Below are positions 21,002 through 30,818 of a stretch of DNA of 64,000 nt, piece after piece. A program made the position numbers and the translations under genes. Position 1 is the stretch's first letter; each line of letters begins with the position of its first letter. The notes beneath the pieces were generated by a model that did not search any database, was not told the origin of the DNA, and saw nothing but the letters and a program-made list of their open reading frames with translations. Origin of the DNA: Naegleria lovaniensis (lineage: Eukaryota > Heterolobosea > Eutetramitea > Acrasida > Naegleriidae); NCBI RefSeq assembly GCF_003324165.1, contig NW_025407861.1, forward strand, positions 364,143 to 428,142, given 5' to 3'.

Positions 21002-21853
21002 ATGAAAGCCACTCATCTCTGTCATGGGTTAGTCCTCATGTTGATGACCATTTGCCTGATGTCATCGTTCTCTCATGCTGCATCACTCCTTTCCATTTTC
21101 AAAGCTGATTCTTGGAAGAATATCCAAGAAACCAATCAAATGGTGTCCATGTGTCGATTCTTCATTCCTTCCGTACCAAGAAATTTAGCGACTTGTACTT
21201 GGTACAATTCTAATTCGTGTTGTACTGTGGATACTTCTCAAAAGATTAAAGCAGGATGGGAAAAGTCATCCGGAAGAAATTCTGGAACTTCAAACGTGAC
21301 CGTTCCACAGTTTTTAGTGGAGGCTTTTGCTGGAGGATGTCTCGATGAGTTACATCAATACAGTAAGTGTTAAGGTGTGCAAATTGTAGTTGACGAGAAT
21401 TTTTCACACTGATTTTACAATTTGTTTACGCTTTACTATGGGAAAAACAAATTGCCCAATGGTGTTATTTTCAAAAAATTCTTCTTCGGAACGTGATCTG
21501 AATGCTTGCTGTAAACAGTTTGCTATTTGTGCTCACCAGGTCAAACGACTTTCATTGAGGAGAATATTCAAATCTTTGGTCAACGTTCGACACTTTATTT
21601 GTGTAAATCATTCTGTGATCGTCTCTATCAAAAGTGTGCTCTTGTTCCAGTCACTGGAGGTCGTCCTGTGTCATTTGCTTTCTCGAATGGTGATGACTTT
21701 TGTACTCGTGGTTTGAATGATCCTGCCAACCAATTGGAAATTAAGGTGAGAACTGGAAATTGTTTCAATAAGGCAACTGCATTGGGAGTAAATTGGATCT
21801 CAATGATTGTGATGGTGGTCATCTCATTAATTGTTGCATTGATTCATGAATAA
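21002..21853 (+). CDS. Secreted/GPI-type folate-receptor-like cysteine-rich protein
   Basis: Exons 21002-21362 and 21519-21853 encode 231 residues. The ATG at 21002 begins a signal peptide ending near SFSHAAS. The mature part has the spacing of the folate-receptor/riboflavin-binding family: a cysteine-rich block (TWYNSNSCCT), then C-x-x-CSPGQ, then the conserved LYLCKSFCDRLYQKCALVP. The C-terminus is a ~20-residue hydrophobic segment with a short tail, as in GPI-attachment signals or a membrane anchor. The acceptor at 21518 keeps the CSP motif; the in-frame alternative at 21539 would lose it. It probably binds a small ligand or protein at the cell surface; the ligand is unknown. Confidence 0.7.
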
Positions 21854-22643
21854 TTGAATTATCATGTATTATGGACTTCAATGGATTCGAAAAATACAAT
21901 TAAATTTTCAAAAAATATCATTGTAAGGATGAAAGAAGAAATCAAACAACAGTTCCTTTTCGTTCATGTCCACAAAAATGTATCTTGGTCCTGACTGTCT
22001 GTTCTCAGGTCATTGCTTTCGCAACCACCCTCAAGAGAGAGCGATAGGCCTCACTGGACATGAGGACAGAGGTCCTTCACCCATCCGCGATCCCTCCGTA
22101 CATGACCAAGACTCCTCTTTTGAAAAGGATTCACTCGCACTGGTCCTCGACGCGCGAGAGGAGTGTTTAAAGACGGTCCTTGTTGAATTCTGTGCTCTCC
22201 GTTACGAGAACACCATCAACCTACCGTTAAACGCGTAACTCCATCCAGCGGTATGTTTCAGAGTGAGAACCAAAAGAGCCAAATACGTTTGAATATTTTT
22301 TATGAATTGGCCATTATGGTTTTCCGTTAAAATATTTTCATTTATGTAAGGTTTTGCTTGAGGTTTAAGGATTGATTGTTTTATTTTGGTCCAAGAGAAG
22401 AAGCTGCCTTGTACCTGTAGAAAGTCACCTGTAGTTTCCTTTAAAAAAAATTACAATCTCAGTTGAGATATCACACACACGAGCTGCGTTGTCAAGGCAT
22501 CTTCGTTGATTTAAACAAATTTCCCTTCTCATCCAACAAGGAATAGACGCCTCATTCTGGTTTCCATTCTTATTCCGAAAATCGTTGACGACACGCACAA
22601 ACGTACAATTGAGTCCTACACTGTTTAATAAACGCACAAAAAA
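21854..22643. other. Intergenic region with a GC-richer block
   Basis: Most is AT-rich. A visibly GC-richer block runs from about 21960 to 22260 and contains a 90-codon plus-strand ORF (21966-22238) with no recognisable motif, and an 8-bp inverted repeat ACTCCTCT / AGAGGAGT. It could be a structured RNA, a transposon scar or a small gene. It reads neither like the protein genes here nor like the spacers. Confidence 0.35.
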
Positions 22644-24117
22644 ATGCCCAAAAACAAAGATAACATCAATTACTATCAAGTTGCAATTGTATGTAAAGGC
22701 TAGTTGATTTATTGGTTGATGATGACGATGGAGAGCTTTTGTGCTGTTTGCACATATGATGATATGGAATGTGTTGTCATTGAAAAATGATGTGAAAAAT
22801 GACACCTGTCACTATGAATGGATCACAATGAATGATGGCTGTGATCACTCGAATTTCGTTGGAATGAAACAATGGACATGCTAGTGTGGAGATGGTGGAG
22901 TCGGAAAAACAAGTGTGGTACGTTTTTGATTTTCCAATGACATGACAATTGAACTCGTCGTTGTTGTCATCATCATCATGGTCAATGATTCAAAATTTCA
23001 CTTTTTTACGTTTAAAGACCATTCAATATTCACAAAACAAATTCGAAGGAGAAGATGTGAGTATCTAGTGTTATTAAAAATTTCCATAATAATAATAATT
23101 ATTTATTTGAAATCATGAAATTCCTTAATTGCTGATTATAATGGTCGCCGTTATTATGATTTGCTGATAATTATTGTAATAATGAAATAATGACTCACTC
23201 TGTTTTTTTGAATGTCACAAATGTCATCATCATGTTGGATCGACTTGTTTTCTAATAATTATTGTCATGCCAGGTCTATGACCCAACCATTGAAAGTAGT
23301 TTTGTGGTACGGAGACAATACGAAGATATTAGTTTGGAAATGGAAATTGTGGATACAGCCGGACAAGATGATTACAAAGTGAGTATTACTTAATCACACT
23401 TGTGTGAAATTTTGTTGAATTAATTCCCGATGATATACCAATGAACCTTTCGAACTCGAATTTCACACACGGGCTTGCAACTACCCAAATTTCACATATG
23501 GAACTTTAATTTTCACAACAAATTTAAAAAATTGAACTTGACCATAGGCCCTTCGATTCAATTACATGAATTCATGCTACGGTTTCATTTTCGTATTCGA
23601 CGTGACCAAAGCAGAAGAAAGCATTCTGAGTCTAGTTCCCTACGTCGAACAAATTCGATCGATCAAAGCAGACAAATATCAACCCGTATCCTCCTTAAAT
23701 AATTTGGACTTTCCATGCATTCTTCTCGGAAATAAGTGTGACTTGGTCAACCACATTCCAGAAAAAACCATTCAACAAATCATTCAATCCACACTCAAAT
23801 TAGAATGTCCAGTTTACTACGTTTCTGCAAAAACTCGAAAAAACATTGAGGAAGCATTCGAACAATTCACACGAGTGTTACGTGTGTTTGAAACTTTTCA
23901 GAAAAATCCAGAATGGAAATATCCTGCACATGGTAAATCCTCAACCTCACGTCTTGGAAGTACTTTGAGTTCTCATTCGGCGAGACGATCATCGACGAAA
24001 AGTAGTAAGAGTGGAGGGAGTAGTGGATCCTCTTCTTCGTCTCGAAAAAAGAATATATTTGCATCATTGGCATCTGAGGATAATAGTTTGGATCGTTTTG
24101 AAGATGATGGATTGTAA
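22644..24117 (+). CDS. Ras-family small GTPase, five exons
   Basis: Exons 22644-22688, 22885-22917, 23018-23056, 23274-23378 and 23548-24117 encode 263 residues; all introns are phase 0 with GT(A/G)xGT-type donors. Exon 1 gives MPKNKDNINYYQVAI, the first beta strand. The 33-nt exon 2 carries the whole P-loop (CGDGGVGKTSV). Exon 4 has the switch I threonine (YDPTIESSF) and switch II (VDTAGQDDY). Exon 5 has GNKCDLV (G4) and VSAKTRKN (G5). Guanine-nucleotide binding residues are complete, so it should be an active switch. A Ser/Arg-rich C-terminal extension of ~70 residues ends DRFEDDGL with no CaaX cysteine. The exact Ras/Rap/Rheb subfamily is not resolved. Confidence 0.85.
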
Positions 24118-24693
24118 TTTTTGTTTGGTTGTTTTTTGAAACTCTTGGAGTTCAATATGAATTGTTGTAAAGATTCGAATTGTTGTAGATTGTTATGTCC
24201 AATTTTTCAAACCACACACACACACACACACCTCGTTGTTGTTCTTGTGTCGTTCATGAACTCTGTACAATAATGTCCAATGAACGAATCCATTTTTCAA
24301 TACATTCTCTAATTTGAGATTATTTTGAAAAACAACGTGTTTCATCTCCTTAGAGCCCAAGACCGTTGAAAATACACGTGTTCTTTTCTTCCTCTAATCT
24401 CGTTCATCTTCAAATGATTTCTATTGAACGAAGCAGCAGCTGGGCAAGAAGAAAAGTAGCCGTTAATTCTGTTTTCGCTCATGAGAACATAGGGTAATGA
24501 AAAGTAACAACAAATCTTTGAAAAAAAAACAACAGCAACACCCTGGTGATATCTCATCACACTACACAGACAGACGAACGAATTGATCTTTAATATTGAG
24601 TAATAAAAGAGAGAGGATTATTGGTAAGTAATGATTAGGAGGATGGATGGTTCAAATCCGAAATCAAAATTTTGATCATGGTGATGATTCGGA
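24118..24693. other. Intergenic region with CA microsatellite
   Basis: Contains the 3' UTR of the GTPase, a (CA)n run and the upstream region of GFAT. A GGTTCAAATCC sequence near 24649 matches a tRNA B-box but no flanking cloverleaf can be drawn. Confidence 0.45.
24213..24231. repeat. (CA)n microsatellite
   Basis: About nine perfect CA units directly downstream of the GTPase gene. Confidence 0.9.
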
Positions 24694-26796
24694 ATGAATA
24701 TAATATCTATGGATGATGATATTCAGAGAGAGATGATATCGCAAAATTCTACAATTGAGAGAAGGAGTAGAATGACTTTCCAACATTTATTTCCTCATCA
24801 AAATAACATGATGATGAATTCATCATCCAATCAAGAAGATAATTCTCCGTTATCTTTTAATACTCATTCATCAAGCAGCAGCAGTATTGCAATGAATTCA
24901 ACTTGCGGAATTGTAGCCTTTGTATCCAAGAAGGAACCTGCGCGAGATATTCTCATGGATGGTCTCTCCATCTTGCAGAATAGAGGCTATGATAGTGCAG
25001 GTATTGCAACCATGAGACCCGATCCCAACAGCAAGGATCAACAATCGTACTCGTTCCATACCACGAAATATGCAAGTTCTCAAACCACAAGCGATGCCTT
25101 GAAGAGGCTTCGTGAAACTCTTCATACTCATGGCTCGGACACGATTGGTATTGCTCACACACGATGGGCTACTCACGGAGCGAAAACCGATATCAATGCT
25201 CATCCTCATATGGATCAATCGGGACGAGTGATTCTAGTGCATAATGGTGTGATTGAAAATTCGGGAGAATTGAAAAAAGAGCTCATTGAAAAGCATGGAA
25301 TTAAATTTAAGAGTGAGACCGATACGGAAGTGATTGTTCAGCTTATTGGAGTTTATTTGGATGAAATGCTTAAGGAAGGAGTTAAGACCGATGTGGTCGA
25401 GAAGGCAGTTCTCAAAGCAACCAAACATTTGGAAGGAACTTGGGGTTTAGTGATCATGTCGACTGTGGAACCAGATCGTTTAGTGGTTGCTCGTAATGGT
25501 TCTCCACTTTTGGTCGGTGTCTCACAAGGTAAAATGTTTGTTGCCAGTGAGAGTTCTGCATTCGCTCTCTACACTCGAGAAATGATAAGTTTGGAAAATA
25601 ATGAAATTGCTGTCATTACAGCAGATGGTGTCACATTGCCATACGAAAGAAAAATTGTTGTGGAAGAGGAAAAGATTGAAAAATCACCTCATCCTCATGC
25701 TCACTGGACCATTCGTGAAATTTTGGAACAACCAGAAGCAATTTCAAGATCTTTGAACTTTGGTGGAAGAATTAGTGACGACAGTCATGTCAAATTGGGA
25801 GGTTTGGATGACAATCGAGAATGGCTTTCTGGAATTGAGCATTTGGTCATTGCCGCATGTGGAACAAGTTATTATGCAAGCTTGTATGGAGCTCAAATTT
25901 TCCGTGACTTGAAATGTTTCAAAACCGTTCAAGTGATTGATGGCGCCGAGTTGGAAGAGTCACACTTTTGTCCAGAAAATTCAGGTCTCTTGGTTCTCTC
26001 TCAAAGTGGTGAAACTGCTGACGTGTTGCGATGCATCTACATTGCAGAACAATTGAACATTCCAAGATTTTCATGTGTCAATCGTGTTGGATCCACCATT
26101 GCTCGAACCACCAAGTGTGGTGTGTACATTAATGCAGGTCGTGAGACGGCAGTAGCCTCAACAAAGGCCTTCTCATGCCAAGTCACTGTTTTGTCCTTAA
26201 TAGGTTTGTGGTTTGCACAAAACAAGTCACCCATCTTCCAACTTCAACACCGACAAGCTCTCATTCAATATCTTCATCGTTTGCCCACATGTGCTGGAAT
26301 GGTTCTGAGTCGAGTGAGAGAAAAATGTAAGGAAATTGCAAGACACATTTTCAACATGAAGGGAAATACCTTATTCTTACTTGGAAAGGGTTACGGTGAA
26401 GCTGTGGCCTATGAAGGTTCATTGAAAATTAAGGAAGTGACTTATACACATGCAGAGGGCTATTCCTCAGGAGCATTGAAACATGGACCTTTTGCTTTGA
26501 TTGAACCTGGTACTGTGATTTTTGTTTTCATTCTCGATGACAAGTATTTCAAGATGAATATGACTGCAGCTGCTGAAATTAAATCAAGAGGAGCCTATAC
26601 CGTTGCAATTACTGACATTCCAAACAAACTTTCAAAGGAGGAAGTGGATTATGTGATTGATGTTCCATCGAATGGAACTTTTAGTGCTCTTTTGGCCAAC
26701 ATTCCACTTCAATTGATTGCGTACGAGTTGGCGTTGTTGCGTGGTCATGATCCTGATAAGCCAAGAAATTTGGCCAAGACTGTGACTGTTCTCTAA
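24694..26796 (+). CDS. GFPT: Glutamine--fructose-6-phosphate aminotransferase (GFAT)
   Basis: 700-residue intronless ORF. It converts fructose-6-phosphate and glutamine to glucosamine-6-phosphate, the first committed step to UDP-GlcNAc, in the cytosol. The class-II glutaminase domain begins at CGIVAFV (Cys71 here) with NRGYDSAGIA, HTRWATHG and HNGVIEN. Two SIS sugar-isomerase domains follow, with AACGTSYYA, LSQSGETADVLR and ASTKAFSCQ in the first and LGKGYGEAVAYEG and HGPFALIEP in the second. The ending PRNLAKTVTVL matches the family C-terminus. The oddity is ~70 extra Ser/Asn/Met-rich residues before the catalytic cysteine, which in this family must be N-terminal to act as nucleophile. The extension would need removal by proteolysis, or translation starts elsewhere. 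Confidence 0.95.
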   Translation: MNIISMDDDIQREMISQNSTIERRSRMTFQHLFPHQNNMMMNSSSNQEDNSPLSFNTHSSSSSSIAMNSTCGIVAFVSKKEPARDILMDGLSILQNRGYDSAGIATMRPDPNSKDQQSYSFHTTKYASSQTTSDALKRLRETLHTHGSDTIGIAHTRWATHGAKTDINAHPHMDQSGRVILVHNGVIENSGELKKELIEKHGIKFKSETDTEVIVQLIGVYLDEMLKEGVKTDVVEKAVLKATKHLEGTWGLVIMSTVEPDRLVVARNGSPLLVGVSQGKMFVASESSAFALYTREMISLENNEIAVITADGVTLPYERKIVVEEEKIEKSPHPHAHWTIREILEQPEAISRSLNFGGRISDDSHVKLGGLDDNREWLSGIEHLVIAACGTSYYASLYGAQIFRDLKCFKTVQVIDGAELEESHFCPENSGLLVLSQSGETADVLRCIYIAEQLNIPRFSCVNRVGSTIARTTKCGVYINAGRETAVASTKAFSCQVTVLSLIGLWFAQNKSPIFQLQHRQALIQYLHRLPTCAGMVLSRVREKCKEIARHIFNMKGNTLFLLGKGYGEAVAYEGSLKIKEVTYTHAEGYSSGALKHGPFALIEPGTVIFVFILDDKYFKMNMTAAAEIKSRGAYTVAITDIPNKLSKEEVDYVIDVPSNGTFSALLANIPLQLIAYELALLRGHDPDKPRNLAKTVTVL

Positions 26797-27137
26797 GTTA
26801 AGGGTTTATTGAGGAACATGGCGTATATATGTAGAGATGATGTATCAACAATGAACAACACAATTATAAACCCAAATGATGGTGATGATCATTGAATCAT
26901 TGGTGGCAATATGTTTTGTACGATTCGTTTCAACAGAATAGGAAAGAATCAAGGAATCATGTTGTTGGGAAATTCCTTGAAAAACATCGATTGGCGGAAG
27001 GACTACCCATATCCTCCGTGTGCACGGTCCCTTTGATCGTTCATCATCACGTGTACATGCTTTTTCACCACTTGTAAAAATTGAACGATCGAACATTGTT
27101 GATCGAATCAATTCACTAAGAAAAAAAAACAATCGAA
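26797..27137. other. Short intergenic region
   Basis: 3' UTR of GFAT and promoter of the DUF1304 gene, with an A-run just before its ATG. No further gene seen. Confidence 0.4.
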
Positions 27138-27521
27138 ATGGTTCATATACTTCCAACTCTTGTCACAAAAGGTCTCGTGGGTGGTGTCTCTGCGCTCCAC
27201 ATTTACATTTTGATTTTAGAAATGTTTTTATGGAATACACCTCGGGGAAGAAGAGCTTTCAACTTGAAGGATGAAGAATTTGCAAGAAAATCTCAACCAT
27301 TGGCAGCGAACCAAGGACTCTACAATGGTTTCTTGGCTGCTGGGTTGGCATGGTCGCTGATTCATCCCAACACTGTATTCGGACAGCAATTGGCCTTCTT
27401 CTTTTTAGGGTGCGTCGGAGTGGCTGGTGTGTTTGGAGCTTTGACAGCTTCAAAGAAAATTTTCTTTATTCAAACAGTACCTGCTCTCATTGCTTTGGTG
27501 TGTACTTACTTGTCTTGGTAA
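27138..27521 (+). CDS. DUF1304-family integral membrane protein
   Basis: 127-residue intronless ORF matching the length and signature of DUF1304 proteins, a four-helix membrane family common in bacteria and some fungi. Diagnostic blocks are ALHIYILILEMFLW, TPRGRRAF, ANQGLYNGFLAAGLAW, a FFFLGCVGVAGVFGA helix and SKKIFFIQTVPALIAL. Function is not established for the family. Its near-bacterial conservation and lack of introns make transfer from bacteria possible, though intronless genes are common in this window. Confidence 0.85.
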   Translation: MVHILPTLVTKGLVGGVSALHIYILILEMFLWNTPRGRRAFNLKDEEFARKSQPLAANQGLYNGFLAAGLAWSLIHPNTVFGQQLAFFFLGCVGVAGVFGALTASKKIFFIQTVPALIALVCTYLSW

Positions 27522-27656
27522 AATTCAACTTGAGAGAACTCGTTAAAATTTAATATACGTAAAGTTTGAATTAATTCAACTTGAGAGAAATTATTAAAAA
27601 TTGTATTTTGAATAATTCGCATGAAATTAAATTTGTTTAATATTCACCACTCTGTT

Positions 27657-30506
27657 TCAATTAAGAAGTGTCGAATAAGGAATATCATAATCAGATCGAA
27701 TGTGAATAGCAGCATTCATAAAACTCGTTAATTGCTTGGAAATAACATCCAATCGATCCTTAATATAACTTAAATGTTGATTCCTCTTATAATTTTCAAT
27801 AATTGTTTTAAATGCTTGATAGCATGCTTTTCGAATTTCTACATTGGGATCGTCCATATGGGTCGAGAGGCAGAAAAACATGGCTGTGGCTTGATCTGCC
27901 AAATGAGCAGGTAAATACAATAAGAGATGAGCCATTGAAGTGGCTGTGAACGTTCTCACCATGTCATTTTCGTCTTCCATTCGATTTCGCATTTCTGTAC
28001 ATAAATTGTCCCACTGCTTGTCTGATAAATATTGATAACAATAATCTAAATAATCAATCATGATTTTCACACACAGTGCTCTTAGAGAGGGATCAAAATC
28101 GTCGTCCATGCAACTCATTAAATGATCGAATTGACTTTCACTAGCGAAAGATTGAATGCACTCCACGTTGGTGCATAATTTTTGTCTCAAAATGCAACTA
28201 AAACAAGAAATGGCTGCCTTTCTGACATCGGCATAAACTCTTCCACTTCTCCATTTGCTATTGGGATAAATAAACTGCGAGAGAATGAATTGTAACTGTG
28301 TCTGAGAAATTTCCATTCCACAGCTATATAAAATACTATTCAACACAGAAAGTAATCGAAGAATCATTATTGGATCTCGGTCTGGAGTTAAATACATGGA
28401 AAAAATCTCTAGGACCTTATCGAAATATTGAACTGTGCTTTTTGGTGCATTCTTTAAGAGAGCTTCGAACGAATAAAAATTAGGTGACAACTTGTCCCAA
28501 GAGTTCACATCTTGTGTTAAATTTCCTAGTGCTTTCTCAAAAAATACGGCGTATAATTCTTCTGTGGACTGAAGTTGAAGAGTTGCAGCTTCTTTTTGTA
28601 ATACTTCTAGGCCGCTTTTTGAAACAGCTTCAATGGTGTTGGGCTGAGAACAAATTTTGAGAATGATGAGGAAAATTTCAAATCCTGCTTCCAAATGTTG
28701 CACAGAACCATTTTCCATACATGCATACATGACATTAAGAACATTCAATTTAACATTGGGCTCATCATTGTAAATTAAATGTTGTGCACTCATTTTGCTT
28801 AGAATACCCATCAATGAATGGTTGACCAAAGTTGCATCTCCATGTTGTAACATGAGAGCCAAGCATCTCAAAACGGTTGATAAAAATTTAGGAGAAGCTG
28901 CATATTCCGGTCTCGAGTTGTTGTAAACAATACTGAGATAGGTTTCTGGCTCAACAAAGTAGCCAATGAGAGAGATACATCGTTGTGATTCTTCCCTTAG
29001 GTCTTTTTCTTCGTCGCCACATGAATTGAAGAGAGTGAGAAGTATCTTGTCCAAATGTTGAGTAATATTTCTCTCAGCAAGAATAATGCAGATTTGCATT
29101 GATTTTGAAGCACAAATTCTTCGTGGCAAGCTCCAATCCTCAAAGTCTTCCAATAAATAGGTAACAATTTTCGAGAGATGCTTTTTACCTGCCAATAGTC
29201 TTGCTCCAAGAAGTGGTCGCTGTGTGAGCACGGAAGGAAGAGGTGGAAGTCGTTCTTGGCTCTGGTACATGATTGATTTCATTGGTGTGTTTTCATTCTC
29301 ATCATACATTCGAATTTCATTAACTTCATCTTCATAGTCACGTTCGTATTGTCGACCCATTTCAATGAGATAATCAAAGGCAGACTTGGCAATGGAGCTA
29401 ATTTCATCAGAACTCAACAATAACAAGTAGTATGCAAAGTTATGTTGAAATGAATACTTGTCTCGCAAATTGAGAGCCCAATCTACAATGACATCCAATA
29501 CTTTCTGACGAACCACATTCGATCGATCCAAACACAATTCTTTCAAAGGTGCATGTAAATCCTCAAGAATTTCCACAGATCCACACGCTACTAAATATTT
29601 GATAGCATCCAAAACATCACTTCTCACGCTATATCGCTGATGTTTCAGATATGGAAGGATATGTTTAATCAATGATCCAGAGAATAATTTAATCATGCTC
29701 TCTCGGATGCATCGACAAAGAGAAATGACACACTGAGAAGCTTCTGCTTTGACACCATGAAAATCCTCAAATGCCTTTTCAATAAAGTAAACAATTTTCT
29801 GCAAATAATCTGGGTCCTCGAGTTTGGTTGTACATTTTTCAATAATAGCTTTCATCAATTTGACAAGTGAATGCCTTACTTCCTCACTTTCCTCCATAAA
29901 TTTATCTTTAGGACCTCTCATTCTCTCCTCAAGAATCGGCATGAGGAAAGGTAGAGCCTCCTCCATTTCATTCACTGTGATATAGCTTGAAAAAGTGAGA
30001 ATCAATTTCACTGATGTTTCTCTACAATATTCAGCTTCATTACCAAACAACTTGATTAAAGGTTGATAAATATGTGAGAAGAAGAATTTCATATAATCCA
30101 CAATAGGAATCTGATCCCTTCTCTGTTCCATCACATCAAAGAGAGTTTTTAGTTTTTTCAAGGAACCCACTCGTTTTCCCTTCTCGGAACTTGATAAGCA
30201 ATTAATATCTCGTTGAAGATTTTGAAGAATTTGTTGAGGCGGTTGTTGAAGAAGGCTTTCAATTTCCGATGAAACAAATATTTGTGGTGTGGATGAGGAG
30301 GCTGTTCCTGTGTTCAAAGTTGTTGTTGTTGGGGTATTATTACGAGTGGTGTTCGTCATCGTTGAATTGGATGGACGTTGTAAGGTAGAATTTGCAGTAC
30401 TGGCCGGCTTTGAAGCCTTTTGATTATACAACGCAGCTGCCATTCTCAACTTTTCTTCCTCCTCTCTCATCATTTCTGCAAAGATATCATCGGCTTCACT
30501 CGACAT
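27657..30506 (-). CDS. DNAAF5: Dynein axonemal assembly factor 5 (HEAT-repeat protein)
   Basis: 949-residue intronless ORF made almost entirely of HEAT-like helical repeats after a ~100-residue disordered N-terminus. Features recalling DNAAF5/HEATR2 include the RPLLGARLLAGKKHLSKIV block followed by LEDFEDWSLPRRICASKSM, ITQHLDKILLTLFNSCGDEE and IGYFVEPETYLSIV, in the same order and spacing. Length is slightly above the ~850 residues of animal homologues. The family acts in the cytoplasm to pre-assemble outer and inner dynein arms before transport into flagella. Its presence fits an amoeba that can turn into a flagellate. Other HEAT proteins are the main alternative. Confidence 0.75.
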   Translation of the reverse strand: MSSEADDIFAEMMREEEEKLRMAAALYNQKASKPASTANSTLQRPSNSTMTNTTRNNTPTTTTLNTGTASSSTPQIFVSSEIESLLQQPPQQILQNLQRDINCLSSSEKGKRVGSLKKLKTLFDVMEQRRDQIPIVDYMKFFFSHIYQPLIKLFGNEAEYCRETSVKLILTFSSYITVNEMEEALPFLMPILEERMRGPKDKFMEESEEVRHSLVKLMKAIIEKCTTKLEDPDYLQKIVYFIEKAFEDFHGVKAEASQCVISLCRCIRESMIKLFSGSLIKHILPYLKHQRYSVRSDVLDAIKYLVACGSVEILEDLHAPLKELCLDRSNVVRQKVLDVIVDWALNLRDKYSFQHNFAYYLLLLSSDEISSIAKSAFDYLIEMGRQYERDYEDEVNEIRMYDENENTPMKSIMYQSQERLPPLPSVLTQRPLLGARLLAGKKHLSKIVTYLLEDFEDWSLPRRICASKSMQICIILAERNITQHLDKILLTLFNSCGDEEKDLREESQRCISLIGYFVEPETYLSIVYNNSRPEYAASPKFLSTVLRCLALMLQHGDATLVNHSLMGILSKMSAQHLIYNDEPNVKLNVLNVMYACMENGSVQHLEAGFEIFLIILKICSQPNTIEAVSKSGLEVLQKEAATLQLQSTEELYAVFFEKALGNLTQDVNSWDKLSPNFYSFEALLKNAPKSTVQYFDKVLEIFSMYLTPDRDPIMILRLLSVLNSILYSCGMEISQTQLQFILSQFIYPNSKWRSGRVYADVRKAAISCFSCILRQKLCTNVECIQSFASESQFDHLMSCMDDDFDPSLRALCVKIMIDYLDYCYQYLSDKQWDNLCTEMRNRMEDENDMVRTFTATSMAHLLLYLPAHLADQATAMFFCLSTHMDDPNVEIRKACYQAFKTIIENYKRNQHLSYIKDRLDVISKQLTSFMNAAIHIRSDYDIPYSTLLN

Positions 30507-30818
30507 TTTCGGAATGTTCTGAATAATTGTTCAATGAAAATAATTCGGTGGTCAATGATGATGATAATTTTATAATACTGTTACGACTCGGAACTGATGA
30601 ATGTGCAAATTAAATCAATTTCAACGCAATTAGATTTCTTCTTGGCGTGTGCTCAATCACTACTACAGTTATACAACGATAACGAGTATAACAACGCTAA
30701 AGAACAGTTTCAATGTAAAGTGTTGTATTTTTTTGAATTTATTTCCAATCCTCATACAATGTGCATAAATAATCGTGCGAGTGAAATAACTGCTTGATAA
30801 AACTGCACTTCCCTCTCT
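30507..30818. other. Intergenic region
   Basis: Lies between the DNAAF5 start and the EMC2 stop, both minus strand, so it should hold the DNAAF5 promoter. A 66-codon plus ORF here has no coding character. Confidence 0.4.

Noticed and set aside
24640-24665. tRNA B-box-like GGTTCAAATCC
   Set aside because: Neighbouring bases do not form a T stem, acceptor stem or A-box, so it is not a tRNA gene.
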